DNA of 64,000 nt. It comes from Myceligenerans crystallogenes (GTDB lineage: Bacteria > Actinomycetota > Actinomycetes > Actinomycetales > Cellulomonadaceae). Below the pieces are notes generated by a model. That model was not told the DNA's origin, did not search any database, and saw only the letters and a program-made list of their open reading frames with translations. The translations under genes were made by a program, and so were the position numbers. Location of the stretch: assembly GCF_039529775.1 (NCBI RefSeq), contig NZ_BAAANL010000010.1:1-64000 (forward strand), read 5' to 3'. This document shows positions 49,105 to 57,594 of this stretch, piece after piece (position 1 is the first letter of the stretch; each line of letters opens with the position of its first letter).

Positions 49105-50043
49105 GTGATCGCCGATACAGGTTACGAACGGACGGAGTCGATCCCGCCGGTGCGGGTGTCCTCACCCACGGAGGAGCGCAACCCGCGCACGCGTGACATC
49201 GACCTCGTCTCCACGCCCGAGCTCGTCGCGATGATCTCCGACGAGGACGCGCGCATCGTCGACGCGGTGCGGGCGCAGCACCCGCAGATCGTCGCCGCGA
49301 TCGACCTCGCCGTCGACGCGATCCTCGCCGGGGGCCGCGTGCACTACGCCGGGGCCGGGACGTCGGGCCGGATGGCCTTCATGGACGCCGCCGAGCTGCT
49401 GCCGACCTTCGGCGTCGGCGAGGAGATGTTCGTCGCGCACATCGCGGGCGGCGCCGGCGCGTTCGCGCGTTCGGTCGAGGGCGCCGAGGACGACGTCGCC
49501 GCCGGGCGCGCGGTCCTCGAGGGCGGCTCCCGGCACGACGTCGTCGTCGGCATCGCCGCGAGCGGGCGCACGCCCTACGTGCGGGGCGCGTTCGAGGCCG
49601 CGCGCGAGCTCGGCGCGGCCACCGTGCTGATCGCGTCGAACCCGGTCGCGCCGCTCGCGGCGCTGGCCGACGTCGCCGTCCTCGTGGACACCGGGCCCGA
49701 GGCGATCACGGGCTCCACCCGGATGAAGGCCGGGACGGCGCAGAAGCTCGTGCTGAACACGCTGTCGACGGCGGTCATGGTGCGCCTCGGCAAGACCTAC
49801 TCGAACTTCATGGTCGAGGTGGTCGCCACGAACGAGAAGCTCCGCGGACGGCTGGTGCGGCTGCTGGAGCAGGCGACCGGCCACGAGACCGAGAAGTGCG
49901 AGCGGGCGCTGCGCGAGGTCGGCGGCGACCTGCGGGTCGCGCTGGTGACGCTGCTGGTGGGCGTGGACGCGACGGCCGCTCGCGCCGCGCTGGAGGCCCC
50001 GGGGGTGCGCGGGGTACGAGGGGCCCTGGACCACCTGCGCTGA
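49105..50043 (+). CDS. murQ: N-acetylmuramic acid 6-phosphate etherase
   Basis: This 312-aa SIS-domain lyase cleaves the lactyl ether of MurNAc-6-P to GlcNAc-6-P and D-lactate during cell-wall recycling. Family motifs: TEERNPRTRDIDLVSTPELVAMISDED, HYAGAGTSGRMAFMDAAELLPTFG, GIAASGRTPYVRGA and GSTRMKAGTAQKLVLNTLSTAVMVRLGKTYSNFMVE. AGGAGAGG precedes the GTG start. It is divergent from the kinase and RpiR regulator. Confidence 0.96.
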   Translation: MIADTGYERTESIPPVRVSSPTEERNPRTRDIDLVSTPELVAMISDEDARIVDAVRAQHPQIVAAIDLAVDAILAGGRVHYAGAGTSGRMAFMDAAELLPTFGVGEEMFVAHIAGGAGAFARSVEGAEDDVAAGRAVLEGGSRHDVVVGIAASGRTPYVRGAFEAARELGAATVLIASNPVAPLAALADVAVLVDTGPEAITGSTRMKAGTAQKLVLNTLSTAVMVRLGKTYSNFMVEVVATNEKLRGRLVRLLEQATGHETEKCERALREVGGDLRVALVTLLVGVDATAARAALEAPGVRGVRGALDHLR

Positions 50044-50098
50044 GCTGCCGGGCGGTCCGGGCATCGCTCCCGGTCGCGGCAGCGGGGAGAATGCGGTC

Positions 50099-50590
50099 GT
50101 GGCGAAGAAGAAGAGTGGTGGCGCGACGCCCGCCGTCGTCGTCCTGGAGAAGGCGGCCGTCGCGCACACCCTGCACGCGTACGAGCACGACCCCGCGCGG
50201 GAGGATTTCGGCACCGAGGCCGTCGACGCGCTGGGGCTGCCCGCCGAGCGGGTGTTCAAGACGCTCCTGGCGGACGTCGACGGCGCCCTGGCCGTCGCGG
50301 TGGTCCCGGTGGACCGGATGCTGGACCTCAAGGCGCTCGCGCGGGCGGTCGGCGCGAAGAAGGCCGCGATGGCCGACGTCGCGCGCGCGGAGCGCGCGAC
50401 CGGGTACGTGGCGGGCGGCATCTCGCCGCTCGGGCAGAAGCAGCGGCACGTGACGGTGCTCGACGAGTCGGCCACGGCGTTCGACGTCGTCTACGTCTCG
50501 GGCGGACGCCGCGGGCTGGACATCGGGCTCGCGCCGGCGGACCTGCTGCGGCTGACGAACGGCACGGCCGCGGCGATCGCGCGCGGCTGA
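50099..50590 (+). CDS. ybaK: Cys-tRNA(Pro) deacylase, YbaK/EbsC-type
   Basis: This 163-aa YbaK-fold protein has the AKKKSGGATPAVVVLEKAAVAHTLHAYEHDP start, VFKTLLADVDG, the catalytic-Lys region (VGAKKAAM) and TGYVAGGISPLGQKQRHVTVLDESA with the conserved GGISPxG loop. It removes mischarged Cys from tRNA(Pro). The GTG is leaderless, 6 nt after GAGAAT. It is a stand-alone gene after murQ. Confidence 0.92.
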   Translation: MAKKKSGGATPAVVVLEKAAVAHTLHAYEHDPAREDFGTEAVDALGLPAERVFKTLLADVDGALAVAVVPVDRMLDLKALARAVGAKKAAMADVARAERATGYVAGGISPLGQKQRHVTVLDESATAFDVVYVSGGRRGLDIGLAPADLLRLTNGTAAAIARG

Positions 50591-50609
50591 AAGAAGTGGG
50601 TCGCCCAGG

Positions 50610-51383
50610 TCAGGGTGTGGGGCGCGCGCCGAAGATCGCGGTGCCGACGCGCACGATGGTGGCGCCCTCGGCGATCGCGAGGTCCAGGTCCGCGGACATG
50701 CCCATCGACAGCTCGCGGGCGTCCGCCGTGCCCGGGGCGCCGGAGGCCAGCACCTCGTCGCGGATCTCGCGCAGGCGCGCGAAACCGGCGCGGATCGCGG
50801 CGTCGCCGGCCCGCTCGCCGTGGGGCGTCAGGCGCGCGCCGATCGTCATGAAGCCGGTCAGGCGCAGGCCCGGGAGGGCGGCGACGTCGCGCGCGAGCGC
50901 GCCGGCGGCCTCCGGCACGACGCCGGACTTCGACTCCTCGCCCGACACGTTGACCTGCACCATCACGTCGAGCGGGGCGTCGTCGCCCGTGCGGCGGGCG
51001 GAGAGCGCCTCGGCCAGCCGGAGGTCGTCGACGGTCTCGATGCCGGTCACTGTCGGCAGCATCTGGTTGATCTTGTTGCGCTGCAGGTGCCCGATCATGT
51101 GCACCTCCAGCACCCCGGCGGCGACCCGGCCCGCCAGGTCGGGCGCCTTCGCGACGAGCTCCTGGACCCGGTTCTCGCCGATCAGGCCGACGCCCGCGTC
51201 GACGGCGGCGAGGACGGCGCCGGCCTCCTGGGTCTTGGTCGCGACCAGCAGCCGGACGTCGCCGGGCGCACGGCCCGCCGCGCGGGCGGCGTCGGCGACC
51301 CGGGAACGGACCGCGGCGACGCGGTCCGCGATGCGTCCCGCGTCGGGACCGGCAGGGCTGTCCGGGGCGGTGGAGGTCGGCAC
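50610..51383 (-). CDS. YggS-family PLP homeostasis protein
   Basis: This 257-aa PLP-binding TIM-barrel protein has Lys50 (LLVATKTQ) as the Schiff-base lysine, GENRVQELVAKAP, HMIGHLQRNKIN, VNVSGEESKSG and the ELSMGMSADLDLAIAEGATIVRVGTAIFG phosphate-binding end. It buffers PLP and affects amino-acid balance. The GTG is leaderless, 6 nt after TAGACT (minus strand). In many actinobacteria this gene is near ftsZ/sepF; here it is isolated. Confidence 0.95.
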   Translation of the reverse strand: MPTSTAPDSPAGPDAGRIADRVAAVRSRVADAARAAGRAPGDVRLLVATKTQEAGAVLAAVDAGVGLIGENRVQELVAKAPDLAGRVAAGVLEVHMIGHLQRNKINQMLPTVTGIETVDDLRLAEALSARRTGDDAPLDVMVQVNVSGEESKSGVVPEAAGALARDVAALPGLRLTGFMTIGARLTPHGERAGDAAIRAGFARLREIRDEVLASGAPGTADARELSMGMSADLDLAIAEGATIVRVGTAIFGARPTP

Positions 51384-51517
51384 GCCCCGAGTCTACGGAC
51401 GACGACGCCGCCGGGCGGGTGCCCGTTCACACCGGGGACGGATCAGGGGAGATCCGGGACAGGACCAGGGCGATACCCGGTTATGTGCCCCGGACGAAGT
51501 GCGACAGAATCGGCGGC

Positions 51518-51934
51518 ATGCTTCGGACGCTGCTGAACATCATCTGGCTCATCTTCGCGGGCCTCGGGCTCTTCCTCGGGTACATGCTCGCGGGGATCAT
51601 CTGCTGCATCCTGATCGTCACGATCCCCTTCGGCATCGCGTCCTTCCGGATCGCCGTCTACTCGCTGTGGCCGTTCGGCCGGGCGGTCGTGGACCGCAAG
51701 CAGTCCGGCGTCGGCGAGGTGATGTCGCTCGTGGGCAACATCATCTGGGTGATCGTGGCCGGCTGGTGGCTCGCGCTCGGGCACATCGTCACCGCGATCC
51801 CGCTGTTCGTCTCGATCATCGGCATCCCGATGGGCTGGGCGAACCTCAAGCTCATCCCCGTCTCGCTGATGCCGCTCGGCAAGGAGATCGTCGAGAGCGA
51901 CGCGATCCTGCCCACCTACCAGCGCTCGGCCTGA
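51518..51934 (+). CDS. YccF-domain inner membrane protein
   Basis: This 138-aa protein carries two YccF domains. Each has a hydrophobic segment followed by an IPFGIA/IPMGWA motif and an (Y/L)xxxPFG or MPLGKE end: LRTLLNIIWLIFAGLGLFLGYM with TIPFGIASFRIAVYSLWPFG, then GNIIWVIVAGWWLALGHI with GIPMGWANLKLIPVSLMPLG. Function unknown. The ATG at 51518 is 7 nt after CAGAAT (leaderless) and is preferred over an upstream GTG at 51419. Confidence 0.9.
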   Translation: MLRTLLNIIWLIFAGLGLFLGYMLAGIICCILIVTIPFGIASFRIAVYSLWPFGRAVVDRKQSGVGEVMSLVGNIIWVIVAGWWLALGHIVTAIPLFVSIIGIPMGWANLKLIPVSLMPLGKEIVESDAILPTYQRSA

Positions 51935-51943
51935 CGGCGCCGG

Positions 51944-51968
51944 CCCCGGCGGCGGGCCGCCGCCGGGG
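51944..51968. terminator. bidirectional terminator YccF / helicase
   Basis: Perfect 11-bp arms CCCCGGCGGCG (51944-51954 with 51958-51968) around GGC lie between convergent genes. Confidence 0.75.
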
Positions 51969-54653
51969 TCAGACCGGCCCGACGTCGAGGCCGCGGAGCA
52001 CGACCTGCCCCGCCTCGTCGCTGGCGGCCAGGTCGACCACCGCGGTGATCGCCCAGTCGTGGTCGCCGTCGGCGTCGTCGATCACCTGACGCACCCACCA
52101 CATGCCCTCGAAGACCTTGCCGGTCTCGGTCGTGAGGCCGCCGTCGGGGATCTCGGCGCCCGGTTCCAGGATGGTGACCAGCGACGACGCGCGCGCGGCC
52201 GGGCCGATGCCGATGGCGTCGTCGCCCTGCTCGTCGAACAGGTCGTCCAGGGCGTCGCCCCAGTCGTCCGCGGTCCAGCCGAGGGTGCCGTCCAGCTTGC
52301 CGAGCTCCTCGTACGCCTCGCGGGCCGCGAGCTCGACGCGGCGGAACATCGCGTTGCGGACCAGGCGGCGGAAGGAGCGCGGGTTGCCCGTGACGGGGCG
52401 GGCGGGTGCCTCGGCCCCCGCCTCCGCGAGCTCCCCGTCGACGACGAGGTCGGCGTCGTCGTCCACCGGATTCTGCAGCCGCTCCCACTCGTCCAGCAGC
52501 GACGAGTCGACGTTCCGCACCAGCTCGCCGAGCCACTCGATGATCTCGTGCACGTCCTCCGTGCGGTGCTCCTCGGGGACCACCTGGCGCACGGCGCGGA
52601 ACGCGTCGGCGAGGTACCGCAGCACCACGCCCTCGGTGCGCTCCAGCCCGTAGGCGCTGACCAGCTCGCCGAACGTCATCGCCTTCTCGAGCATGTCGCG
52701 CACCACCGACTTGCAGGACAGCTCGGCGTCGGCGACCCACGGATTGGTCTGCTTGTACGTCGCGAACGCCGGGGCGAGCAGGTCCTCCAGCGGCTTGGGC
52801 CAGGTGACCTCCTCCAGCAGCTCCATGCGCTCGTCGTACTCGATGCCCTCGGCCTTCATCGCCCCGATGGCCTCGCCGCGCGCGGTCTTCTGCTGGCCGA
52901 ACAGCACCTGGCGCGGGTCGTCGAGGGTGGCCTCGATGACGGAGACGACGTCGAGCGCGTGCGTGGGGCTCTCGACGTCCAGCAGGTCCATCGCCGCCAG
53001 CGCGAACGGGGACAGCGTCTGGTTGAGCGCGAAGTCGCGCGGCAGGTCCACCGTGAGCCGGGCGCTCGGGCGGTAGCCGGACGGCCGCGACGGGTCCGGC
53101 ACGCGCACGCGTTCGACGACGCCGGCCTGGCGCAGGCTGCGGTAGATGCGGAACGCCTGGCGCACGTGGTTCGCCTGCGTGGCCTCCGTGTCGTGGTTCG
53201 CCGTGAGCAGGTGGCGCAGGGCCGCGATCGGGTCGCCGCCGGGCCGCGCGAGGACGTTCAGCACCATCGCGTGCGAGACGGTGAAGTTGGAGGTGAGCGG
53301 CTCGGGATCGGCGTCGCGCAGACGCTCGAACGTGGAGTCGGTCCAGTTGACCGCGCCCGTGGGGGCCTTCTTGCGGACGATCTTCTTCTTTTTCTTCGGG
53401 TCGTCGCCCGCCTTGAGCACCGCCTTGCGGTTCTCGATGACGTGCTCGGGCGCCATGACGAGCACCTCGCCGAGCGTGTCGTAGCCGGCGCGACCGGCCC
53501 GCCCGGCGATCTGGTGGAACTCGCGTGCGGTGAGGTGGCGCATGCGCTCGCCGTCGAACTTCACGAGGCTGGTCATCAGAACCGTGCGGATCGGCACGTT
53601 GATGCCGACGCCGAGGGTGTCCGTGCCGCACACGACCTTCAGCAGGCCCTTCTGCGTGAGGCGTTCGACCAGGCGCCGGTACTTGGGGAGCATGCCCGCG
53701 TGGTGCACGCCGATCCCCGCGCGCAGGAACTTGCCGAGGATCTTGCCGAAGCCGGTGGAGAACCGGAAGTTGCCGATCTCCCCGGCGATGGCGTCCTTCT
53801 CGTCCTTGCCCGCGATCTTCATCGACAGCAGGGCCTGCGCCCGGTCGACGGCGTCCTTCTGCGTGAAGTGCACGACGTACACCGGCGCGCGGTGGGTGGT
53901 GACCAGTTCCTCGATCGTGTCCGTGAGGGGTTCCAGGACGTAGCTGAACGTGAGGGGGACCGGGCGCTCCGCGCCCGTGACCTCGGCGACGTCCCGGCCG
54001 CTGCGCTCGCCCAGGTCCTCGCGCAGCTTGGTGGTGTCGCCCAGCGTCGCGGACATGAGGACGAACTGCGTGCCCGGCAGCTCCAGCAGCGGGACCTGCC
54101 AGGCCCAGCCGCGCTGCGAGTCGCCGTAGTAGTGGAACTCGTCCATGACGACCTGGGAGATCGCGTCCTCGCCCGCGAGCGGCGAGCCGTCGCCCCGGGT
54201 CTGGCGCAGCGCGAGGTTGGCCAGGATCTCCGCCGTGCAGCAGATGATCGGGGCGTCCGGGTTGACCGCGGAGTCGCCGGTCATCATGCCGACGTTCTTC
54301 GAGCCGAACGCCGCGACCAGGTCGAAGAACTTCTCGCTCACCAGGGCCTTCAGCGGGGCCGTGTAGTAGGTCCGGCCGCCCCTCCCGGAGCGGTGCGCCG
54401 CCAGCGCCGCGAACTGCGCGCCCATCGCGACCATCGACTTCCCCGACCCGGTGGGGGTGGCGAGGATGACGTGCGAGCCCGTCATGATCTCCAGGAGGGC
54501 CTCCTCCTGGTGGGGGTAGAGCGGCCGTCCGCCGTCGGACGCCCACGCGGAGAAGTTCTCGAACAGCACGTCGGGGTCGGGCGCCTTGCCCGTCGGGGCC
54601 GGGATGTGGGGGAGCAGGGTTCCTGCGGGGCGCGGCGTCGTCGTGGTCGTCAT
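51969..54653 (-). CDS. Ski2-like DEAD/DEAH-box RNA helicase with DUF3516 C-terminus
   Basis: This 894-aa helicase has Walker A ATPTGSGKS (65-73), the DEFH box at 171-174, motif III SATL and motif VI QIAGRAGRAG. A DUF3516-type C-terminal half follows (after ~550: NPWVADAELSCKSVVRDMLEKA, EGVVLRYLADAFRAVRQ). A basic stretch with five consecutive lysines at ~455 probably contacts nucleic acid. A role in RNA processing or decay is inferred from Ski2/Mtr4 relatives. The ATG lies 9 nt after GACAAT on the minus strand. Confidence 0.93.
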   Translation of the reverse strand: MTTTTTPRPAGTLLPHIPAPTGKAPDPDVLFENFSAWASDGGRPLYPHQEEALLEIMTGSHVILATPTGSGKSMVAMGAQFAALAAHRSGRGGRTYYTAPLKALVSEKFFDLVAAFGSKNVGMMTGDSAVNPDAPIICCTAEILANLALRQTRGDGSPLAGEDAISQVVMDEFHYYGDSQRGWAWQVPLLELPGTQFVLMSATLGDTTKLREDLGERSGRDVAEVTGAERPVPLTFSYVLEPLTDTIEELVTTHRAPVYVVHFTQKDAVDRAQALLSMKIAGKDEKDAIAGEIGNFRFSTGFGKILGKFLRAGIGVHHAGMLPKYRRLVERLTQKGLLKVVCGTDTLGVGINVPIRTVLMTSLVKFDGERMRHLTAREFHQIAGRAGRAGYDTLGEVLVMAPEHVIENRKAVLKAGDDPKKKKKIVRKKAPTGAVNWTDSTFERLRDADPEPLTSNFTVSHAMVLNVLARPGGDPIAALRHLLTANHDTEATQANHVRQAFRIYRSLRQAGVVERVRVPDPSRPSGYRPSARLTVDLPRDFALNQTLSPFALAAMDLLDVESPTHALDVVSVIEATLDDPRQVLFGQQKTARGEAIGAMKAEGIEYDERMELLEEVTWPKPLEDLLAPAFATYKQTNPWVADAELSCKSVVRDMLEKAMTFGELVSAYGLERTEGVVLRYLADAFRAVRQVVPEEHRTEDVHEIIEWLGELVRNVDSSLLDEWERLQNPVDDDADLVVDGELAEAGAEAPARPVTGNPRSFRRLVRNAMFRRVELAAREAYEELGKLDGTLGWTADDWGDALDDLFDEQGDDAIGIGPAARASSLVTILEPGAEIPDGGLTTETGKVFEGMWWVRQVIDDADGDHDWAITAVVDLAASDEAGQVVLRGLDVGPV

Positions 54654-54692
54654 GATGACTGCATTGTCGCAGGCACCGCGGACCCGTGGCGG

Positions 54693-55517
54693 TTACCGGG
54701 GACGACGGCGCCGGCGGTGGTGCTCGACGACGTCCCAGAGGGTGCGGTAGTAGGCGACGCGCTCCGGGTCCGGGACGACGCCGTAGGCGGCGAGGAACTC
54801 CGCCTCCAGACCCGGGTCGCGGAAGCGGCGTACCACCGAGCGGGAGGCGACGGCCAGGTCGCTCCAGCGGTCGGCCACGCCGAGCTCGCCCACGTCGACG
54901 TGCGCGGCGAACGAGCCGTCGTCGTGCAGGAGCGTGTTGGGCACGCACGGGTCGCCGTGGCAGACGACGAGGCGATCCACCGGCGGCGGCTCGCCGATGC
55001 CGGCGCGCACCGCGTCCGGCAGCGCCGCCGTGCGGGACTCGGGTGTCCACAGGAACGGGCAGCTCGCGACGGGGGCGGCGTCGTGCAGCAGGCGCAGGCC
55101 CTCGGCGACGGAGCGCGTGGCGGTCCGCGGGTCGTCGCGGAACCTCGGGTCGATCGCCGAGATGCCCGCGCGCTCCTGGGTGAGCAGCCAGGCGCCGTCG
55201 TCGCCGCGCCCGGCATCGACCACCTCCGGGACCCTCGTGAAGGGCGAGACCCAGCGGAGCCGGCCGGCCTCCGCCACCGGGTCGGGGCAGGGCGCGCCCT
55301 CCGGCACCCACTTCAGGTACTGCGCCGGGCGCCCCGGTGTCGTCGCGCCGGGGGGCGGGAAGCCGGCGTCCTGCAGGCGGAAGGTGAGCCCGCCCAGGTC
55401 GTTCCGCCAGACGGGTGTGACGCTGCCCCAGCCCACGTACCAGCCGGCGAGCGCGTGAACCGCGTCCGGGATCTCGACGGGAGCGGGGTGGACACCCCGC
55501 ACGACCATGGTCGGCAC
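54693..55517 (-). CDS. aminoglycoside phosphotransferase (APH)-family kinase
   Basis: This 274-aa protein has the size of APH(3')-type enzymes. The catalytic Brenner motif is HGDPCVPN (His187, Asp189, Asn194) and the Mg2+ Asp is in HVDVGELGVADRWSDLA (Asp208). Lys69 (YLKW) would bind ATP. VGELGVADRW is characteristic of APH(3')-like kinases, but members also phosphorylate other alcohols, so resistance is not proven. The GTG at 55517 is 6 nt after CAACAT; an ATG three codons later is the alternative. Confidence 0.85.
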   Translation of the reverse strand: MPTMVVRGVHPAPVEIPDAVHALAGWYVGWGSVTPVWRNDLGGLTFRLQDAGFPPPGATTPGRPAQYLKWVPEGAPCPDPVAEAGRLRWVSPFTRVPEVVDAGRGDDGAWLLTQERAGISAIDPRFRDDPRTATRSVAEGLRLLHDAAPVASCPFLWTPESRTAALPDAVRAGIGEPPPVDRLVVCHGDPCVPNTLLHDDGSFAAHVDVGELGVADRWSDLAVASRSVVRRFRDPGLEAEFLAAYGVVPDPERVAYYRTLWDVVEHHRRRRRPR

Positions 55518-55657
55518 GCCATCATGTTGGCACGGAACGGGTGAAAAAGTGCTCCCAGTTTCAGGCCGGTCAGGGAATGGCAAAACACGCCCGGGCGGGA
55601 CGTGTGCGCGGAAACCGACCTGCCGGACTCGCCGTGGATGCGCCGGGCCCCGGAATC

Positions 55658-55692
55658 CTCGCGAGGCAGGGCGTCGTGCCCTGCCTCGCGAG
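55658..55692. terminator. terminator after the LPMO gene
   Basis: Perfect 15-bp arms CTCGCGAGGCAGGGC (55658-55672 with 55678-55692) and a 5-nt loop end 4 bp from the LPMO stop (minus strand). Confidence 0.85.
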
Positions 55693-55695
55693 CGG

Positions 55696-56460
55696 TCAGC
55701 AGGCGCCCAGGTCCCGCCAGGCACCCCATTCGCCGGACTGGCCCGGGATCTCGCCCTGGGTCCACCACCTCGCCTCGTAGGTGCGGTTCTGGTACGAGAC
55801 CCGCGCGCCGCCGAGGTACACCGACGTCGGGATCCAGGCCGCCGCGGCGCAGGTGCCGGGGTTGGTGGGCGGCGGGGTGGTCCCCGTGCCGCCGACGTTC
55901 ACGTCGACGCACGCGTAGAACGCGTTGCCCGTGTTGGAGACGTTCCACCGGGCCAGGATCTCGTGGTTCCCGGACGGCAGGCCGCTCAGCGTGTGGCTGA
56001 CGGTCGCCGGAGGCTGGGCGCCGCCGTCGTCCACGGTCTTGAACAGCCGCCCGTCGACGAAGTACTCCCACGTCGAGGTGTTGTGCCGGGCGGTCAGCGT
56101 CCAGGTGAACGTGTGCGTGCTCCCGATGGCGGCGCGCCGCCAGCCGAGGGAGTCGTCGTCGAGGTTCGTGAAGCGCGAGCCGCCGGAGCACTGCAGGGAG
56201 CCCTTCGGCGCCTCGACGCTCTGCGGCTCGTACTGGATGCCCTGGCAGTCGTGGCTCACGGCGCCGCCGGCGCACTGGGCCTGGCGGCTCGGCGGGTCGG
56301 AGACCCAGCCGTGGGCCTGGGCGGACGGCGTCGGCGCCGCCCACAGCACCGTGACGGCCAGCGCGAGCGCGGCCAGGGCGGTGAGCGCCGTACGGGCAGG
56401 TGAGTCGGCAGGCAGGCGGGCCGGCGCGAGCCGGTGCGTGGCCGGGATGGTTCCTTTCAT
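55696..56460 (-). CDS. secreted chitin-active lytic polysaccharide monooxygenase (AA10) with CBM5/12
   Basis: This 254-aa precursor has a signal peptide of ~49 residues that ends in AQA before His50, so the mature protein starts with the copper-binding histidine. His126 (LTARHNTSTW) completes the histidine brace and Phe182 (NAFYAC) is the axial residue. A short Gly/Thr/Pro linker (~190-203) leads to a CBM5/12 chitin-binding module (~205-254, ending WWTQGEIPGQSGEWGAWRDLG). It oxidises crystalline chitin outside the cell. GAGGTGAT lies upstream of the ATG. It is monocistronic with a strong terminator. Confidence 0.93.
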   Translation of the reverse strand: MKGTIPATHRLAPARLPADSPARTALTALAALALAVTVLWAAPTPSAQAHGWVSDPPSRQAQCAGGAVSHDCQGIQYEPQSVEAPKGSLQCSGGSRFTNLDDDSLGWRRAAIGSTHTFTWTLTARHNTSTWEYFVDGRLFKTVDDGGAQPPATVSHTLSGLPSGNHEILARWNVSNTGNAFYACVDVNVGGTGTTPPPTNPGTCAAAAWIPTSVYLGGARVSYQNRTYEARWWTQGEIPGQSGEWGAWRDLGAC

Positions 56461-56594
56461 TCCAGATCACCTCGGTCGGTGGGGTGGGGCACGGTGGCTC
56501 CGTGCCGGTTCACCTCGACCGTAGGAATCCGCTGGTACCGCCGGCATCGGGGCAACCACGTAACGCGCGGCGAAATGTGGTTTCCCCTCAGGCC

Positions 56595-57506
56595 TCAGAC
56601 GCGCGCGAGCACCTCGCCGTGCACGATCGCGAACCAGCCGTCGGCGGACTCGGCCCAGTCCTGCCAGCCCTGGGCGAGCTGCTCGAGGGCGACGTCGTCG
56701 GCCAGCGCCGACTCCTTGGCCTGCACCGCGAAGTTCGACTCGGTGCAGCGCTGCGCCCACAGGTCGCCCCACCAGCGGCGGTCCTCGGGCGTGGCGTAGC
56801 ACCAGACGCTCGCGGTGGGGACGAGGCCGGACGGCTCGAACCCGGCCTCGCGCACCCAGGACAGCAGGCGGCGCCCGGCGTCCGGCTCGAAGCCGTACGC
56901 GTGCGTGACCTCGTGGTACAGCGTGTTCCACTCGGTCAGCGCGGGGGAGCCGGGATACCAGGTCATGGCGGCGTAATCGGCGTCGCGCACGGCGATGAGA
57001 CCGCCCGGCCTGGCGACGCGCTTCATCTCGCGCAGCGCGGCGACCGGCTCCGACAGGTGCTGCAGCACCTGATGGGCGTAGACGACGTCGAACGTGTTGT
57101 CCTGGAACGGCAGCGCGTAGACGTTGGCCTGCTGGAACGTCACGTTCGCGTCCGGATGGGCGGAGGCGAGCTCGCGGGCCGCCTCGAGCACGCCGCCGGC
57201 GGCGTCGACCCCGACCACCTCCACGCCGTACCGCTCGGACAGGTCGACGGTGACCGTGCCCGGCCCGCAGCCCACGTCGAGCACCCGCATGCCCTCGGTC
57301 AGGTGCGGCAGCAGGAACGCGGCCGAGTTCGCCGCGTTACGGGCGCGGTGCGAGCGCAGCACGGACTCGTGGTGGCCGTGCGTGTACGACTCCGACTCCT
57401 TGGTCAGGTCGGACCGGTGGTGACCGGGAGCGTCGATCGCGTCGACGGGATCGGTGCCCGCTGGCGCGTCGTGCGGGGGCGCCGCGGAGTCGGTACTGGG
57501 TCTCAT
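56595..57506 (-). CDS. class I SAM-dependent methyltransferase
   Basis: This 303-aa protein has motif I VLDVGCGPGTVTVDL (75-89), motif II GVDAAGG near 100 and motif post II FDVVYAHQVLQHL near 138. The C-terminal half (YHEVTHAYGFEPDAGRRLLSWVREAGF) is typical of UbiE-like methyltransferases. Substrate unknown. The ATG lies 6 nt after TAGCGT (minus strand, leaderless). Confidence 0.9.
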   Translation of the reverse strand: MRPSTDSAAPPHDAPAGTDPVDAIDAPGHHRSDLTKESESYTHGHHESVLRSHRARNAANSAAFLLPHLTEGMRVLDVGCGPGTVTVDLSERYGVEVVGVDAAGGVLEAARELASAHPDANVTFQQANVYALPFQDNTFDVVYAHQVLQHLSEPVAALREMKRVARPGGLIAVRDADYAAMTWYPGSPALTEWNTLYHEVTHAYGFEPDAGRRLLSWVREAGFEPSGLVPTASVWCYATPEDRRWWGDLWAQRCTESNFAVQAKESALADDVALEQLAQGWQDWAESADGWFAIVHGEVLARV

Positions 57507-57594
57507 GCGTTCACGCTACCGACGTGCGGCGTGCGTCACACACAGGTTCTCACTGTGCGGGACGGCAGGCCGTGAGCCTGCGAAGATGCTTCAC

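Noticed and set aside
52059..55544. A 1161-codon open frame antisense to the helicase and APH genes
   Set aside because: It is rich in Arg/Ala/Gly/Val with no domain, and it mirrors the high-GC third-position bias of the genuine helicase frame on the other strand.
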